64,000 bases of DNA from the NCBI GenBank assembly GCA_024640505.1, contig JAHEEV010000004.1, forward strand, positions 1-64,000, read 5' to 3'. Below are positions 26,684 through 34,945 of this stretch, piece after piece. Under the pieces are notes generated by a model, which saw nothing but the letters and a program-made list of their open reading frames with translations, did no database searches and had not been told where the DNA came from. This DNA is from Halieaceae bacterium. GTDB lineage: Bacteria > Pseudomonadota > Gammaproteobacteria > Pseudomonadales > Halieaceae. Within the stretch, counting starts at the first letter, position 1. Each line of letters opens with the position of its first letter. Both the position numbers and the translations under genes were made by a program.

Positions 26684-28825
26684 ATGGGGTTATCCGCAAA
26701 AATTTTCCTCGGCCTGATCGCCGGTATTGTCACCGGGCTGTTTTTCGGTGAAATGGTAGCCGGGCTCAGGGTGTTCGGCGATATCTTTATCAAGCTGCTG
26801 CAGATCACGGTCCTGCCCTACATTATAGTGTCCCTGATCGCCGGCTTCGGCCGTCTGCAGATGGAACAGGCCCGTCGCCTGGCCGTGCGGGGGACCCTGG
26901 TGCTCCTGGTGATATGGGGGCTGGCGCTGGCCCTGATTTTCCTGGCTGCCCTGGCTTTCCCGGAGATGGACACCGCTTCCTTTTTCAGCAGCTCCTCCGA
27001 ACACTCGACGGAACAGCCTGACCTGTTCGAGCTCTACCTGCCGGCCAACATTTTCTATTCACTGTCGCACAATCTCGTACCGGCGGTGGTGTTGTTCAGC
27101 ATACTGGTCGGGGTGGCGCTGATTTCGGTGGAGGACAAAAGCGGCGTGCTGCCGGTCTTCGACAGCCTGGCGACAGCCATGAGCCGGATCAACGCCGCCA
27201 TCGTACAGCTCACCCCCTACGGTATCTTCGCTATCGCCGCGGCGGCTGCCGGCACCATGACCATCGAGGAGATCGGCAGAGTTCAGGTCTACCTGGTCAC
27301 TTATATCAGTCTGGCCCTGCTGACCACCTTCTGGATCTTCCCGGGTCTGGTAGCTGCGGTCAGTGGCATCTCCTACCGGGAGGTATTGCGTACCTTCCGC
27401 GACGCGCTGGTGACCGCTTTCGCTACCGGCAACCAGTTTGTGGTGCTCCCGCAGATCGCGGAGAATTGCAAGGAATTGCTGCGGCGACACCGCGTCGAGA
27501 GCGGCGAGGTCGAGTCGGCGGTAGACATCATCGTGCCGGTTTCCTTCAACTTTCCGTCACTGGGCAAGTTACTGGTACTGCTCTTCGTGCTCTTTGCTGC
27601 CTGGTTCACCGATACCGGGCTGAGTGGGCCGGAGCGTCTCTCCCTTGCGTTTAACGGTCTCTTCAGCCTCTTTGGCAGCATCAACGTGGCGGTGCCCTAC
27701 CTGCTCGATTCCCTGCGGATTCCTACCGACATGTTCCAGCTGTTCCTGGTTACCGGCATCGTGGTGGGTCGTTTCGGTGCCATGCTCGCCGCACTGCATA
27801 TCATCGTGCTCAGCGTCATCGGCACCCTGGCTCTCGCCGGCGCGCTGCAGCTGCGCAGTGCTGCGATTATTCGCTATCTCGCGATCAGTGCGGTATCCAT
27901 GCTGTTACTGGTGCTGGGTCTGCGCTCTTATTTTCACCATTTCGTACCGGACCCCCCGGCGCGCGATGAAGTGCTGTCCGGTATACAGCTGATGCAGCAG
28001 CGGGTGCCGGCGCGCGTGTCGGACGTGCTGCCGGAGGCCCTGCCTGCCAAGCTGGCGGGCGCCAGGCTGGATCATATTCTAGAGACCGGAGTGCTGCAGG
28101 TCGGCTACCGTCCCGCGAATCTGCCCTGCAGCTTCCTGACCGACGGCGGTGACCTGGTGGGATTCGACGTGGAGATGGCGCACATTCTGGCGGAAGATTT
28201 TCGGGTGGAGCTGGAATTCGTGCCCTTCAAGTTCGATACCCTCGGGGCCATGCTGGATTCCGGGCAGATCGATATCGCGATGTCCTGCATCGCCAGCCTG
28301 CCCGATCGCTATGCCCAGGCGTCTTTTTCCCGCCCCTACCTCGATCTGCGGCTGGCCCTTATCGTCCGCGATCATGAACGGCAACTGTTCGCCGATCCGG
28401 ACGCGCTGCTCGCGCGCAAGGACCTGACCATCGCGCTGGTGAGCAGCCATTACTTCGCATCCAGGCTGCGGCGGCTGCTGCCGGAGGCGCGCATTGTCGA
28501 ACTCGGTGGGGCCGAGGAATTCTTCACCGGTGCCGGGCAGGAGGCTGACGCCCTGCTGCTCTCCGCCGAGGAGGGGGCGGCTTACACGTATCGCTATCCT
28601 CGCTATGTCGTGGTCCACAGTCGCAGTAATGTCCGCCTGCCCGCGGCCTATGCCGTGCCCAAGGGAGATATAGAAACCATGCAAGTGATCAGCAACTGGA
28701 TCGACCTCAAGCGCAATGACGGCACGATCGACGCGCTTTACGATTACTGGATGCTGGGCGGCGCATCGCGCCCGCGGGAGCCGCGCTGGTCGATCATCCG
28801 CAATGTGCTGGGCTGGGTTGACTGA
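26684..28825 (+). CDS. DAACS-like (SDF) symporter fused to a periplasmic solute-binding domain
   Basis: A 713-residue fusion. Residues 1-390 follow the dicarboxylate/amino acid:cation symporter fold (KIFLGLIAGIVTGLFFGE; ANIFYSLSHNLVPAVVLFSILVGVAL; LTPYGIFAIAA). Residues 393-418 are one more hydrophobic segment (YLAISAVSMLLLVLGL), and about 463-695 form an SBP_bac_3-type domain (ILETGVLQVGYRPANLPCSF, GFDVEMAHILAEDF, GQIDIAMSCIASLPDR). The extra helix would put the binding domain in the periplasm. The hallmark NMDGT and DxxRTxxN motifs of glutamate/aspartate carriers are not recognisable: the corresponding areas read VSFNFPSLGKL and VVGRFGAMLAAL. The substrate therefore cannot be predicted. Confidence 0.85.
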   Translation: MGLSAKIFLGLIAGIVTGLFFGEMVAGLRVFGDIFIKLLQITVLPYIIVSLIAGFGRLQMEQARRLAVRGTLVLLVIWGLALALIFLAALAFPEMDTASFFSSSSEHSTEQPDLFELYLPANIFYSLSHNLVPAVVLFSILVGVALISVEDKSGVLPVFDSLATAMSRINAAIVQLTPYGIFAIAAAAAGTMTIEEIGRVQVYLVTYISLALLTTFWIFPGLVAAVSGISYREVLRTFRDALVTAFATGNQFVVLPQIAENCKELLRRHRVESGEVESAVDIIVPVSFNFPSLGKLLVLLFVLFAAWFTDTGLSGPERLSLAFNGLFSLFGSINVAVPYLLDSLRIPTDMFQLFLVTGIVVGRFGAMLAALHIIVLSVIGTLALAGALQLRSAAIIRYLAISAVSMLLLVLGLRSYFHHFVPDPPARDEVLSGIQLMQQRVPARVSDVLPEALPAKLAGARLDHILETGVLQVGYRPANLPCSFLTDGGDLVGFDVEMAHILAEDFRVELEFVPFKFDTLGAMLDSGQIDIAMSCIASLPDRYAQASFSRPYLDLRLALIVRDHERQLFADPDALLARKDLTIALVSSHYFASRLRRLLPEARIVELGGAEEFFTGAGQEADALLLSAEEGAAYTYRYPRYVVVHSRSNVRLPAAYAVPKGDIETMQVISNWIDLKRNDGTIDALYDYWMLGGASRPREPRWSIIRNVLGWVD

Positions 28826-28912
28826 AACCGCTGGTCGATGGCGGTGATAAATTGTCGTATTGCCGCTAGAATCATAGGTCACGAACAACAGTAAAACACC
28901 GGATGCTATCCC

Positions 28913-30811
28913 ATGCGCCCTGTCTCTCGATTCGTTTCGTTCCTGATTTTCCTGTCACTGTCCATCAGTGCCCTGGCCGCGGATTACGATGTCCGCACGG
29001 ATTCCCGGATAGTGGCGTTCGGCGATGTACACGGTGCCTACGACGATTGGGTGGCCATGCTGCGTGAGCTCGGCGTGGTGGATGGCGATCTGAACTGGAG
29101 CGGCGGTGACACACACCTCATCTCCCTGGGCGACCTGATCGACCGGGGCCCCGGCTCCCGCTCGGTGGTGCAGCTGATGATGAAGCTCGACCGGCAGGCT
29201 GAAAAGGCGGGTGGCGCGGTGCATATGGTCCTGGGTAATCACGAGGTCATGGTGATGACCGGGGCCCTGAACTATGTGTCCCGGGAGGAGTTTGCCGCAT
29301 TCGCCGCCGATGAGAGCGGGGCCGACCGGGAGTCACTCTACGCAGAGTACCGTCGCTTCAATCCCGGGGGTGACGAGGCGGCGGCCCGCAGTCGATTTGC
29401 AGACCAGTACCCCTCCGGTTTCCTCGCCCTGCGCAAGGCCTACTCCCGCGAGGGCGAATTGGGACGATGGCTCCTGGAACAGCCCTTCATTCTCAAGGTC
29501 AATGACAAGGTCTATATGCACGGTGGGATATCCGGCCCCCTGGCCGGCGAAACCATTGCTGACCTGAACAGCCGGCTGAAGAGCGAGCTGTCCGCCTACC
29601 TCGAGGACATGGACGCCTTGCGCGATGCCGGCGTCATGCCCTGGCATGTCTCCTTCGATGATCACCTCGGGTTTCTCAATGCCCGGGCGGAAGAGTTCGC
29701 CGCGGCCAACCCGAAGGTGCAGGCCGACTGGTTCGAACCGCTCAAAAACGTCTTCGAAGCCCAGAAAGCCCTGTTGTTCAACCAGCGGGAAAATCCCTTC
29801 TGGTACCGTGGCACGGCCTACTGTCACCCCTATTCGGAGTCGTTCAATACCGAGCGTTTTCTCAAGCGCGCCGGGGCGAAGCAACTGGTCGTCGGCCATA
29901 CCCCGGTTCGCGGCGAGGTCTACCAGCGGATGGAGGGGCTGGTGCTGCGCCTGGACAGCGGCATGCTGAAGAGCGTCTACAATGGCCTGGCTACTGCCCT
30001 GGTTTCCCAGGGCGGCAGGGATTATATCCACTACCTTGGCAGCAGTGAGCAGCGGCAACCACTGGCAGAGCCGCGCAGTCTGGCCTATGCCCTCTCCGGT
30101 ATGAACGATGAGGACCTCGAGGAATTCATGCGCACTGCACCGATCGTGGAGGTGCGGGATATCGGCACCGGAGTCACCAAGCCCAAGCGCGTGACGCAGC
30201 AACGCGGTGATGTAAGCAACGATGCGGTATTCAAATACCACGACAGCCAGCCTGGAATGGAGTCCAAGGCCAAGTACATTGCACGGCAGTATAATGAGGC
30301 CGATCGTTATATCTATGACGTGGCCGCCTACAAACTGGATCGCATGCTGGATCTGCAGATGGTCCCGACCGCCGTGCTGGCGGACGTAGAGGGGGATGCC
30401 GGGGCACTGTCCGACTGGATCGAGAACGCCATCAACGAGCGGGACCGGCTGGAGCAGAAGTTGCCCTTTGACAGTTACTGTCCCCAGTGGGAGCAGTATC
30501 GCCTGCGCTTCGTGTTCGACATCCTTATTCATAATGATGACCGCAACCTGACGAACCTGCTGTGGACCCGCAAGGGCAACTACCTGAGGTTCATCGACCA
30601 TACGCTGGCCTTTCGCACCACAGAAAAACGGCCTAAACAGTATCGCAAGGTGGATGTTGAGGTCTCCGATCTGCTGGCCTCGAAGCTGGAGTCCCTCACT
30701 GAGGAGAACCTGCGCCGGGAATTGTCTCCCTATCTCCATCCACGGCAGATCGATGGCGTAATAGCGCGGCGCGACCTGATCCTCAAGGAAGCCGTGCGGA
30801 GCGCGAAATAG
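28913..30811 (+). CDS. Secreted PPP-family phosphatase fused to a PI3/4K/FAM20-like kinase-fold domain
   Basis: A 632-residue protein with a signal peptide (residues 1-22) and two catalytic-looking domains. The N-terminal domain is a calcineurin-like/PPP phosphoesterase close to Shewanella-like phosphatases: GDVHG 37-41, GDLIDRG 73-79, GNHE 108-111, HGG at 203 and VGHT with H329. The C-terminal part looks like an atypical kinase fold: K441 in AVFKYHD, an alpha-C-like helix (YDVAAYKLDRMLDLQMVP, 468-485), a catalytic-loop-like HNDDRNLTN (540-548) and a metal-loop-like FIDH with D562. Both halves keep their key polar residues, so both could be active. Opposing phosphate chemistry in one periplasmic protein is unusual. 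The kinase assignment is by motif pattern only. Confidence 0.75.
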   Translation: MRPVSRFVSFLIFLSLSISALAADYDVRTDSRIVAFGDVHGAYDDWVAMLRELGVVDGDLNWSGGDTHLISLGDLIDRGPGSRSVVQLMMKLDRQAEKAGGAVHMVLGNHEVMVMTGALNYVSREEFAAFAADESGADRESLYAEYRRFNPGGDEAAARSRFADQYPSGFLALRKAYSREGELGRWLLEQPFILKVNDKVYMHGGISGPLAGETIADLNSRLKSELSAYLEDMDALRDAGVMPWHVSFDDHLGFLNARAEEFAAANPKVQADWFEPLKNVFEAQKALLFNQRENPFWYRGTAYCHPYSESFNTERFLKRAGAKQLVVGHTPVRGEVYQRMEGLVLRLDSGMLKSVYNGLATALVSQGGRDYIHYLGSSEQRQPLAEPRSLAYALSGMNDEDLEEFMRTAPIVEVRDIGTGVTKPKRVTQQRGDVSNDAVFKYHDSQPGMESKAKYIARQYNEADRYIYDVAAYKLDRMLDLQMVPTAVLADVEGDAGALSDWIENAINERDRLEQKLPFDSYCPQWEQYRLRFVFDILIHNDDRNLTNLLWTRKGNYLRFIDHTLAFRTTEKRPKQYRKVDVEVSDLLASKLESLTEENLRRELSPYLHPRQIDGVIARRDLILKEAVRSAK

Positions 30812-30905
30812 TGACCCTTCCAGTCAATGCCTGCGTTGCATCCTCGATCCCCGGTAGGGCAAACTGAGCCCCGCACGACAAACGATCTGGCAGAGAGGGT
30901 TTCAC

Positions 30906-31877
30906 ATGGTAAAGGCAATCCGTGTTCACAGGACCGGCGGCCCTGAGGTGATGTCGCTTGAGGATGTGTCCCTGGAAGCACCGGGTCCCGGCATGGTCAG
31001 CATCGCCAACCGCGCCATCGGGCTCAATTACATCGATACCTATCATCGCAGCGGGCTATATCCCCTGCCGCTTCCGACCGGTATCGGCATGGAGGCGGCG
31101 GGTGTGGTTGAAGCCGTGGGTGACGGCGCAGATCTGGAAGTGGGGGACAGGGTCGCCTACTGCTCTGCCGGGTTCGGTGCCTATAGCGAGGCTATCAACC
31201 TGCCGGCGAGCCGCCTGGTTAAGATGCCTGATGGGATAGATTTCGAGCAGGCGGCAGCGGCCCTGCTCAAGGGGCAGACGGTGGAGTACCTGTTGCAGCG
31301 GACCTATCCACTCAAGCCCGGGGAGACCTGCCTGTTCCACGCCGCCGCCGGCGGCGTGGGCCTGATATTCGGCCAGTGGGCCCGCAGCATTGGCGCGACG
31401 GTCATCGGTACAGTGGGGTCCGATGAAAAGGCGGCACTGGCGCTGGCACACGGCTATCACCACGTCATCAACTACCGCAGTGAAAATGTGGTCGAACGTG
31501 TGCGGGAAATAACCGCAGGGGCCGGCGTGCCGGTTGTCTATGACGGGGTTGGTCGAGACACCTTTGATATGTCCCTCGACTGCCTTCAGCCCCGCGGGCT
31601 GATGGTGAGCTTCGGCAATGCCTCGGGCGCGCCTGAGCCTCTGGATTTAGCGGTACTGGCCAACAAGGGATCTCTCTTCCTCACCCGGCCCACCCTGCTG
31701 ACCTACACGGCCGGAACCGACGAGTTGCGGCAGTCCTCCCGGGACCTGTTTTCGCGCGTGCTCAGTGGTGATATCCGGATCGAGGTCAACCAGCGCTACG
31801 GCCTTGCCGATGTGCAGCAGGCACATCGGGACCTGGAGGGGCGGGCGACGACCGGCTCCTCGGTGCTGCTGCCCTGA
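30906..31877 (+). CDS. qor: NADPH:quinone oxidoreductase (zeta-crystallin type MDR)
   Basis: Zinc-free medium-chain reductase of 323 residues that reduces quinones with NADPH. Seen: substrate-domain opening VHRTGGPEVMSLEDV, GLNYIDTYHRSGLYP near residue 39, GIGMEAAGVVEAVG, and the cofactor motif AAAGGVG near residue 146 followed by IGTVGSDEKAALALAHG. C-terminal GRATTGSSVLLP is typical of Qor. Follows the phosphatase/kinase gene by 95 bp and precedes a GNAT gene by 29 bp; linkage with the latter is likely. Confidence 0.93.
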   Translation: MVKAIRVHRTGGPEVMSLEDVSLEAPGPGMVSIANRAIGLNYIDTYHRSGLYPLPLPTGIGMEAAGVVEAVGDGADLEVGDRVAYCSAGFGAYSEAINLPASRLVKMPDGIDFEQAAAALLKGQTVEYLLQRTYPLKPGETCLFHAAAGGVGLIFGQWARSIGATVIGTVGSDEKAALALAHGYHHVINYRSENVVERVREITAGAGVPVVYDGVGRDTFDMSLDCLQPRGLMVSFGNASGAPEPLDLAVLANKGSLFLTRPTLLTYTAGTDELRQSSRDLFSRVLSGDIRIEVNQRYGLADVQQAHRDLEGRATTGSSVLLP

Positions 31878-31906
31878 ACAACTGGGGGGGTGGGGAACTG
31901 AACGTC

Positions 31907-32479
31907 GTGCCCGTGACGCTCGAAGGCGACGGCATACGCCTGGAACCTATGGGGCCGCAGCATGCCCAGGGTCTCTATAACCGTGGCCGTTCCGCGGAGG
32001 ACTGGGCGCTGTTGCCCCGTTCCTGTTTCGTCGATCTGGCGGATACGCGGCAGTGGATCGACGAGGCCCTCGAAGATGCCGCAGCACTGCCATTTGTCAT
32101 CGTGGAATCAGCCAAGGGCAAGGTCGTGGGCAGCACCCGCTACCTCAATATCCGCCCTGAGCACCGTTCGCTGGAGATCGGCTGGACCTGGCTGGGCCAG
32201 GAGTGGCAGCGCACCGGCGTGAATACCGAGGTCAAGGCGCTGCTGCTGACACATGCCTTCGAACGCCTCGGCTGCATCCGCGTCGAGTTCAAGACCGATG
32301 CGCGTAACCTGCGTTCGCAGCGCGCTCTGGAGCGGATCGGTGCCACCATGGAGGGGGTGCTGCGCAATCACATGATCGTGCAGGGCGGTCACTATCGTGA
32401 CTCCGTCTTTTTCAGCGTGATCGACAGTGAATGGTTGGAGGTCAAGGAGCGGCTGGCACTGCTCCGCAACCGCTCCTGA
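31907..32479 (+). CDS. GNAT-family N-acetyltransferase (RimJ/RimL type)
   Basis: Acetyl-CoA-dependent N-acetyltransferase of 190 residues. GTG start with GGGGAA upstream. The RimJ-like pattern is visible: LEGDGIRLEPMGPQHAQGLY at the start, STRYLNIRPEHRSLEIGWTWLGQEWQRTGVNTEVKALLLTHAFE (residues about 75-118), and FKTDARNLRSQRALERIGATMEGVLRNH. Substrate unknown; relatives acetylate ribosomal protein N-termini or small amines. Ends 30 bp before the convergent cysK stop. Confidence 0.88.
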   Translation: MPVTLEGDGIRLEPMGPQHAQGLYNRGRSAEDWALLPRSCFVDLADTRQWIDEALEDAAALPFVIVESAKGKVVGSTRYLNIRPEHRSLEIGWTWLGQEWQRTGVNTEVKALLLTHAFERLGCIRVEFKTDARNLRSQRALERIGATMEGVLRNHMIVQGGHYRDSVFFSVIDSEWLEVKERLALLRNRS

Positions 32480-32509
32480 CGGCATTCCCCATCGCCTGCA
32501 GGAAGTGCC

Positions 32510-33490
32510 CTAGCTGATGGTGGCCTGCACCGTCTCGGCGTCGCTGAACCGTCCCTCGAACAGAGGGGAGGTGAGGTAACGTTCCCCGGAGTCCGGCAGG
32601 ATAGCGACGACCAGCTTGCTTTCATTGCCCGGCTGTCGCGATACGCGATCGGCAGCCGCCATGGCTGCCCCGCAGGATACACCCGCCAGTATGCCTTCGC
32701 GCTGCATCAGTTTGTGGGCCCACTCCATGGCCTCCTCACTGGAGACCTGCTCCACCTGGTCCACCATCTCCAGGTCCAGGTTTTTGGGCACGAAGCCGGC
32801 TCCGATACCCTGGATTTTGTGCGGCGCGTGGGTGGGTTCCTGCCCAGCTTTCGCGGCGGTAATCATGGTGGTGGAATCCGGTTCTACCGCCACGGTCTGG
32901 ATGGCCTTGCCCCGGGTGTTCTTGATATAGCGTGAGATTCCGGTCAGCGTTCCGCCGGTTCCCACGCCGGAAACCAGGATATCGATCTGCCCGTCAGTGT
33001 CTTCCCAGATCTCGGGCCCGGTGGTCTGTTCGTGAATGGCCGGATTGGCCGGATTCTCGAACTGGTGGGGGCCCCAGTATTTCGCCGGGTCTGAGGCGAT
33101 GATATCTTCGGCGGCCTGGATGGCGGCTGGAATGCCCTTGGCCCCTTCGGTGAGAATGATCTCCGCCCCCAGGGCCTTCATCAGCATGCGCCGCTCCAGA
33201 CTCATGGTATTGGGCATGGTCAGGATGCAGCCGTAACCCCTGGCAGCGGCCACGAAGGCCAGGGCGATACCGGTATTGCCACTGGTGGGCTCGACGATGG
33301 TCATGCCGGGTTTGAGGCTGCCGTCCTGCTCCGCAGCCATCACCATGCTGCTGCCGATACGGCATTTTACCGACATGGCGGGATTGCGATTCTCCAGCTT
33401 GGCGTAGACATTTCCGGTGCTGATATGGTTGATCCTGACCAGCGGGGTGCCCCCAATAGTCTCGGCGTTGTCCTTGAAGATTTTACTCAT
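32510..33490 (-). CDS. cysK: Cysteine synthase A
   Basis: O-acetylserine sulfhydrylase; makes cysteine from O-acetylserine and sulfide with PLP. The start at 33490 follows a GGGGGGG Shine-Dalgarno-like run by about 7 bp and gives 326 residues beginning [20 protein letters not shown]; the longer frame to 33622 adds unsupported residues. The PLP lysine lies in [11 protein letters not shown], the substrate loop is [20 protein letters not shown], and the phosphate loop is [10 protein letters not shown]. Monocistronic. CysB regulation is usual for the family, but no binding site was identified here. Confidence 0.96.
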   Translation of the reverse strand: MSKIFKDNAETIGGTPLVRINHISTGNVYAKLENRNPAMSVKCRIGSSMVMAAEQDGSLKPGMTIVEPTSGNTGIALAFVAAARGYGCILTMPNTMSLERRMLMKALGAEIILTEGAKGIPAAIQAAEDIIASDPAKYWGPHQFENPANPAIHEQTTGPEIWEDTDGQIDILVSGVGTGGTLTGISRYIKNTRGKAIQTVAVEPDSTTMITAAKAGQEPTHAPHKIQGIGAGFVPKNLDLEMVDQVEQVSSEEAMEWAHKLMQREGILAGVSCGAAMAAADRVSRQPGNESKLVVAILPDSGERYLTSPLFEGRFSDAETVQATIS

Positions 33491-33764
33491 GGGTGAACCC
33501 CCCCTCGATATTGTTCTTGCCGCGCTGTGCGGGATGCAGTCAAGCCTAGTAGCATAGTTGCCTGCTGTCCATCCATCGGCAGCTTCGGGTTGGCCGCGCC
33601 GCCATGGATTAAAAAAAATCATCAGGCGGCGGGAACTCTCCTACCCTGGCCCTGTCATATCGGACAGTGGCAGCAACGCAGTCGTATAGTTTTTGAACCG
33701 ATGCGACGGCAGTGCTGTTTCGGACACCATCCAGGTCCCGAATCCCATGTGGAGACTCCCTTAC
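33491..33764. other. Non-coding stretch between cysK and an orphan terminator
   Basis: With the terminator at 33765-33790 this forms the only gene-free stretch above 300 bp in the window (33491-33828). The minus strand near 33491 must hold the cysK promoter and leader. The plus strand carries a run of eight A's (about 33609-33616) inside a short ATGATT/AATCCAT-type dyad, and several GGA trinucleotides between 33630 and 33765. No tRNA, riboswitch or convincing ORF was found. Because a strong plus-strand terminator closes the stretch, a small RNA is possible. Confidence 0.4.
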
Positions 33765-33790
33765 AACCGGCCTCTGGGCCGGTTTTTTTT
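33765..33790 (+). terminator. Strong Rho-independent terminator with no annotated gene upstream on its strand
   Basis: Perfect 8-bp stem AACCGGCC (33765-33772) / GGCCGGTT (33777-33784), 4-nt loop, then eight T's (33783-33790). The orientation is plus, but both flanking genes (cysK and the deiodinase-like gene) run on the minus strand, so it must end a non-coding plus-strand transcript or readthrough from the GNAT gene region. Confidence 0.8.
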
Positions 33791-33828
33791 GCCTTCAGGG
33801 CGCTCACGGTGGCCGTTCCCTGCCCTCT

Positions 33829-34503
33829 CTACTCCAGGAAGCTGGCGATCTCTTCCAGCGATTTGCGTGAGATATCCGGTACGCGAGCTCCGGCTGCCGG
33901 GTAGCCGACCACCAGGATCATGGTGGGTTTCTCGCGCTCCGGCCTTCCCAGAATCCGGTTGAGGAATTTCATGGGGCTGGGGGTGTGGGTGAGGGTGGCC
34001 AGGCCCGCATGGTGGAGCGCGGTGATGAGAACGCCCGTGGCAATTCCCACCGATTCCGGGACGTAGTAGTTTTTCACGCGGCTACCGCCCTGTCCCAATC
34101 CGTACTTTTCCGCGAAAATCACGATGAGAAAGGGCGCTGTTTCGAGGAAGGGTTTACTGGCGTCTGTACCCAGTGGCGCCAGGGCTTCCAGCCAGTCATC
34201 CGGGGCGCGGCGTCGATAGAACTCCCGCTCTTCCGCCTCTGCGCCAAGGCGGATCTCGTGCTTCAAGGAGGGATCGCCGACTACGCAAAAATGCCATGGC
34301 TGGCGATTGGCACCGGAGGGCGCGCTGCCGGCGCTCAGGAGACAGTGTTCGATAACTTCCCGTGGCACGGCTTCGTTACTGAAATCCCGCACACTGCGCC
34401 GCAGACTCACCTCTCGCTGGAAATCAACGGCGCGGCTCAGCATTTCCTGCTCCGGGAAGCGGATCGGCGAGAGGGGGACGGTGACAGGTTTGCGGTTACT
34501 CAT
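33829..34503 (-). CDS. Nitroreductase-fold flavoprotein resembling iodotyrosine deiodinase
   Basis: FMN enzyme of 224 residues. It has RRSVRDFS at 35-42 and [16 protein letters not shown] near 57-72, both typical of the deiodinase branch of the nitroreductase superfamily. The three residues that bind the amino-acid zwitterion of iodotyrosine in human IYD (E157, Y161, K182) align with E92, Y96 and K117 here at identical spacing (4 and 21 residues), within EEREFY and SKPFLETAP. The TLTHTPSPM stretch near 171 matches the active-site Thr region. A role in reductive dehalogenation of halotyrosines is predicted. The start overlaps the TlpA-like gene by 8 bp, so the two are co-transcribed. Confidence 0.82.
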   Translation of the reverse strand: MSNRKPVTVPLSPIRFPEQEMLSRAVDFQREVSLRRSVRDFSNEAVPREVIEHCLLSAGSAPSGANRQPWHFCVVGDPSLKHEIRLGAEAEEREFYRRRAPDDWLEALAPLGTDASKPFLETAPFLIVIFAEKYGLGQGGSRVKNYYVPESVGIATGVLITALHHAGLATLTHTPSPMKFLNRILGRPEREKPTMILVVGYPAAGARVPDISRKSLEEIASFLE

Positions 34504-34945
34504 CCGCCGGGGCCGTCTCAGCCTGCCCGGTGGCCTGTGCCAGTGTTTCCAGCGTCTGCGGGCCCACCAGGGTTTCCACCAGTCTGCCCTCCGGGTCGAT
34601 AATCAGGGTGGTGGGCAGCACCACAGGCCGGGTGGTGCCCAATTTTAGCGCCGGGTCGTCCGGCAGGGTGGGGAACTGTACATCGAGTGCCGTCAGCTGC
34701 CGCTGCAGTTCCTCGCCGCTGGCGCCATCGTAATTGACGCCCAGCACGCTCACGCCCGGGTATTCCCGGTCCAGCGCGTTGAGCTCCGGAATCTCGCGGA
34801 TGCAGGGTTTGCACCACTCGGCCCAGTAATTGACCACCACCCAGCTGCCGCGCAGCTCCTCCAGTTCCAAGGCGTCACCGCCGCTCCTGCCGCCTCCGCA
34901 GGCTGCAAGTGACAGTACCATGAGCAGGCAGAAAAGCTTTTTCAT
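34496..34945 (-). CDS. TlpA-family thioredoxin-like lipoprotein
   Basis: Periplasmic thiol-disulfide oxidoreductase of 149 residues. Lipobox LAAC with acylated C16, and the active-site pair C45-C48 in [14 protein letters not shown]. The cis-Pro region [13 protein letters not shown] is present. Likely anchored to a membrane and reducing disulfides in envelope proteins, as in TlpA/ResA. Overlaps YihY by 4 bp upstream and the deiodinase-like gene downstream; TlpA-like and YihY genes are also neighbours in Pseudomonas. Confidence 0.9.
   Translation of the reverse strand: MKKLFCLLMVLSLAACGGGRSGGDALELEELRGSWVVVNYWAEWCKPCIREIPELNALDREYPGVSVLGVNYDGASGEELQRQLTALDVQFPTLPDDPALKLGTTRPVVLPTTLIIDPEGRLVETLVGPQTLETLAQATGQAETAPADE

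Noticed and set aside
29333-30739. 468-codon minus-strand frame opposite the phosphatase/kinase fusion
   Set aside because: Antisense shadow of a gene with clear motifs in both domains; no homology or start signal of its own.
33527-33904. 125-codon plus-strand frame downstream of cysK
   Set aside because: It runs through the terminator hairpin at 33765-33790 and into the 3' end of the deiodinase-like gene, has no Shine-Dalgarno and no recognisable domain.
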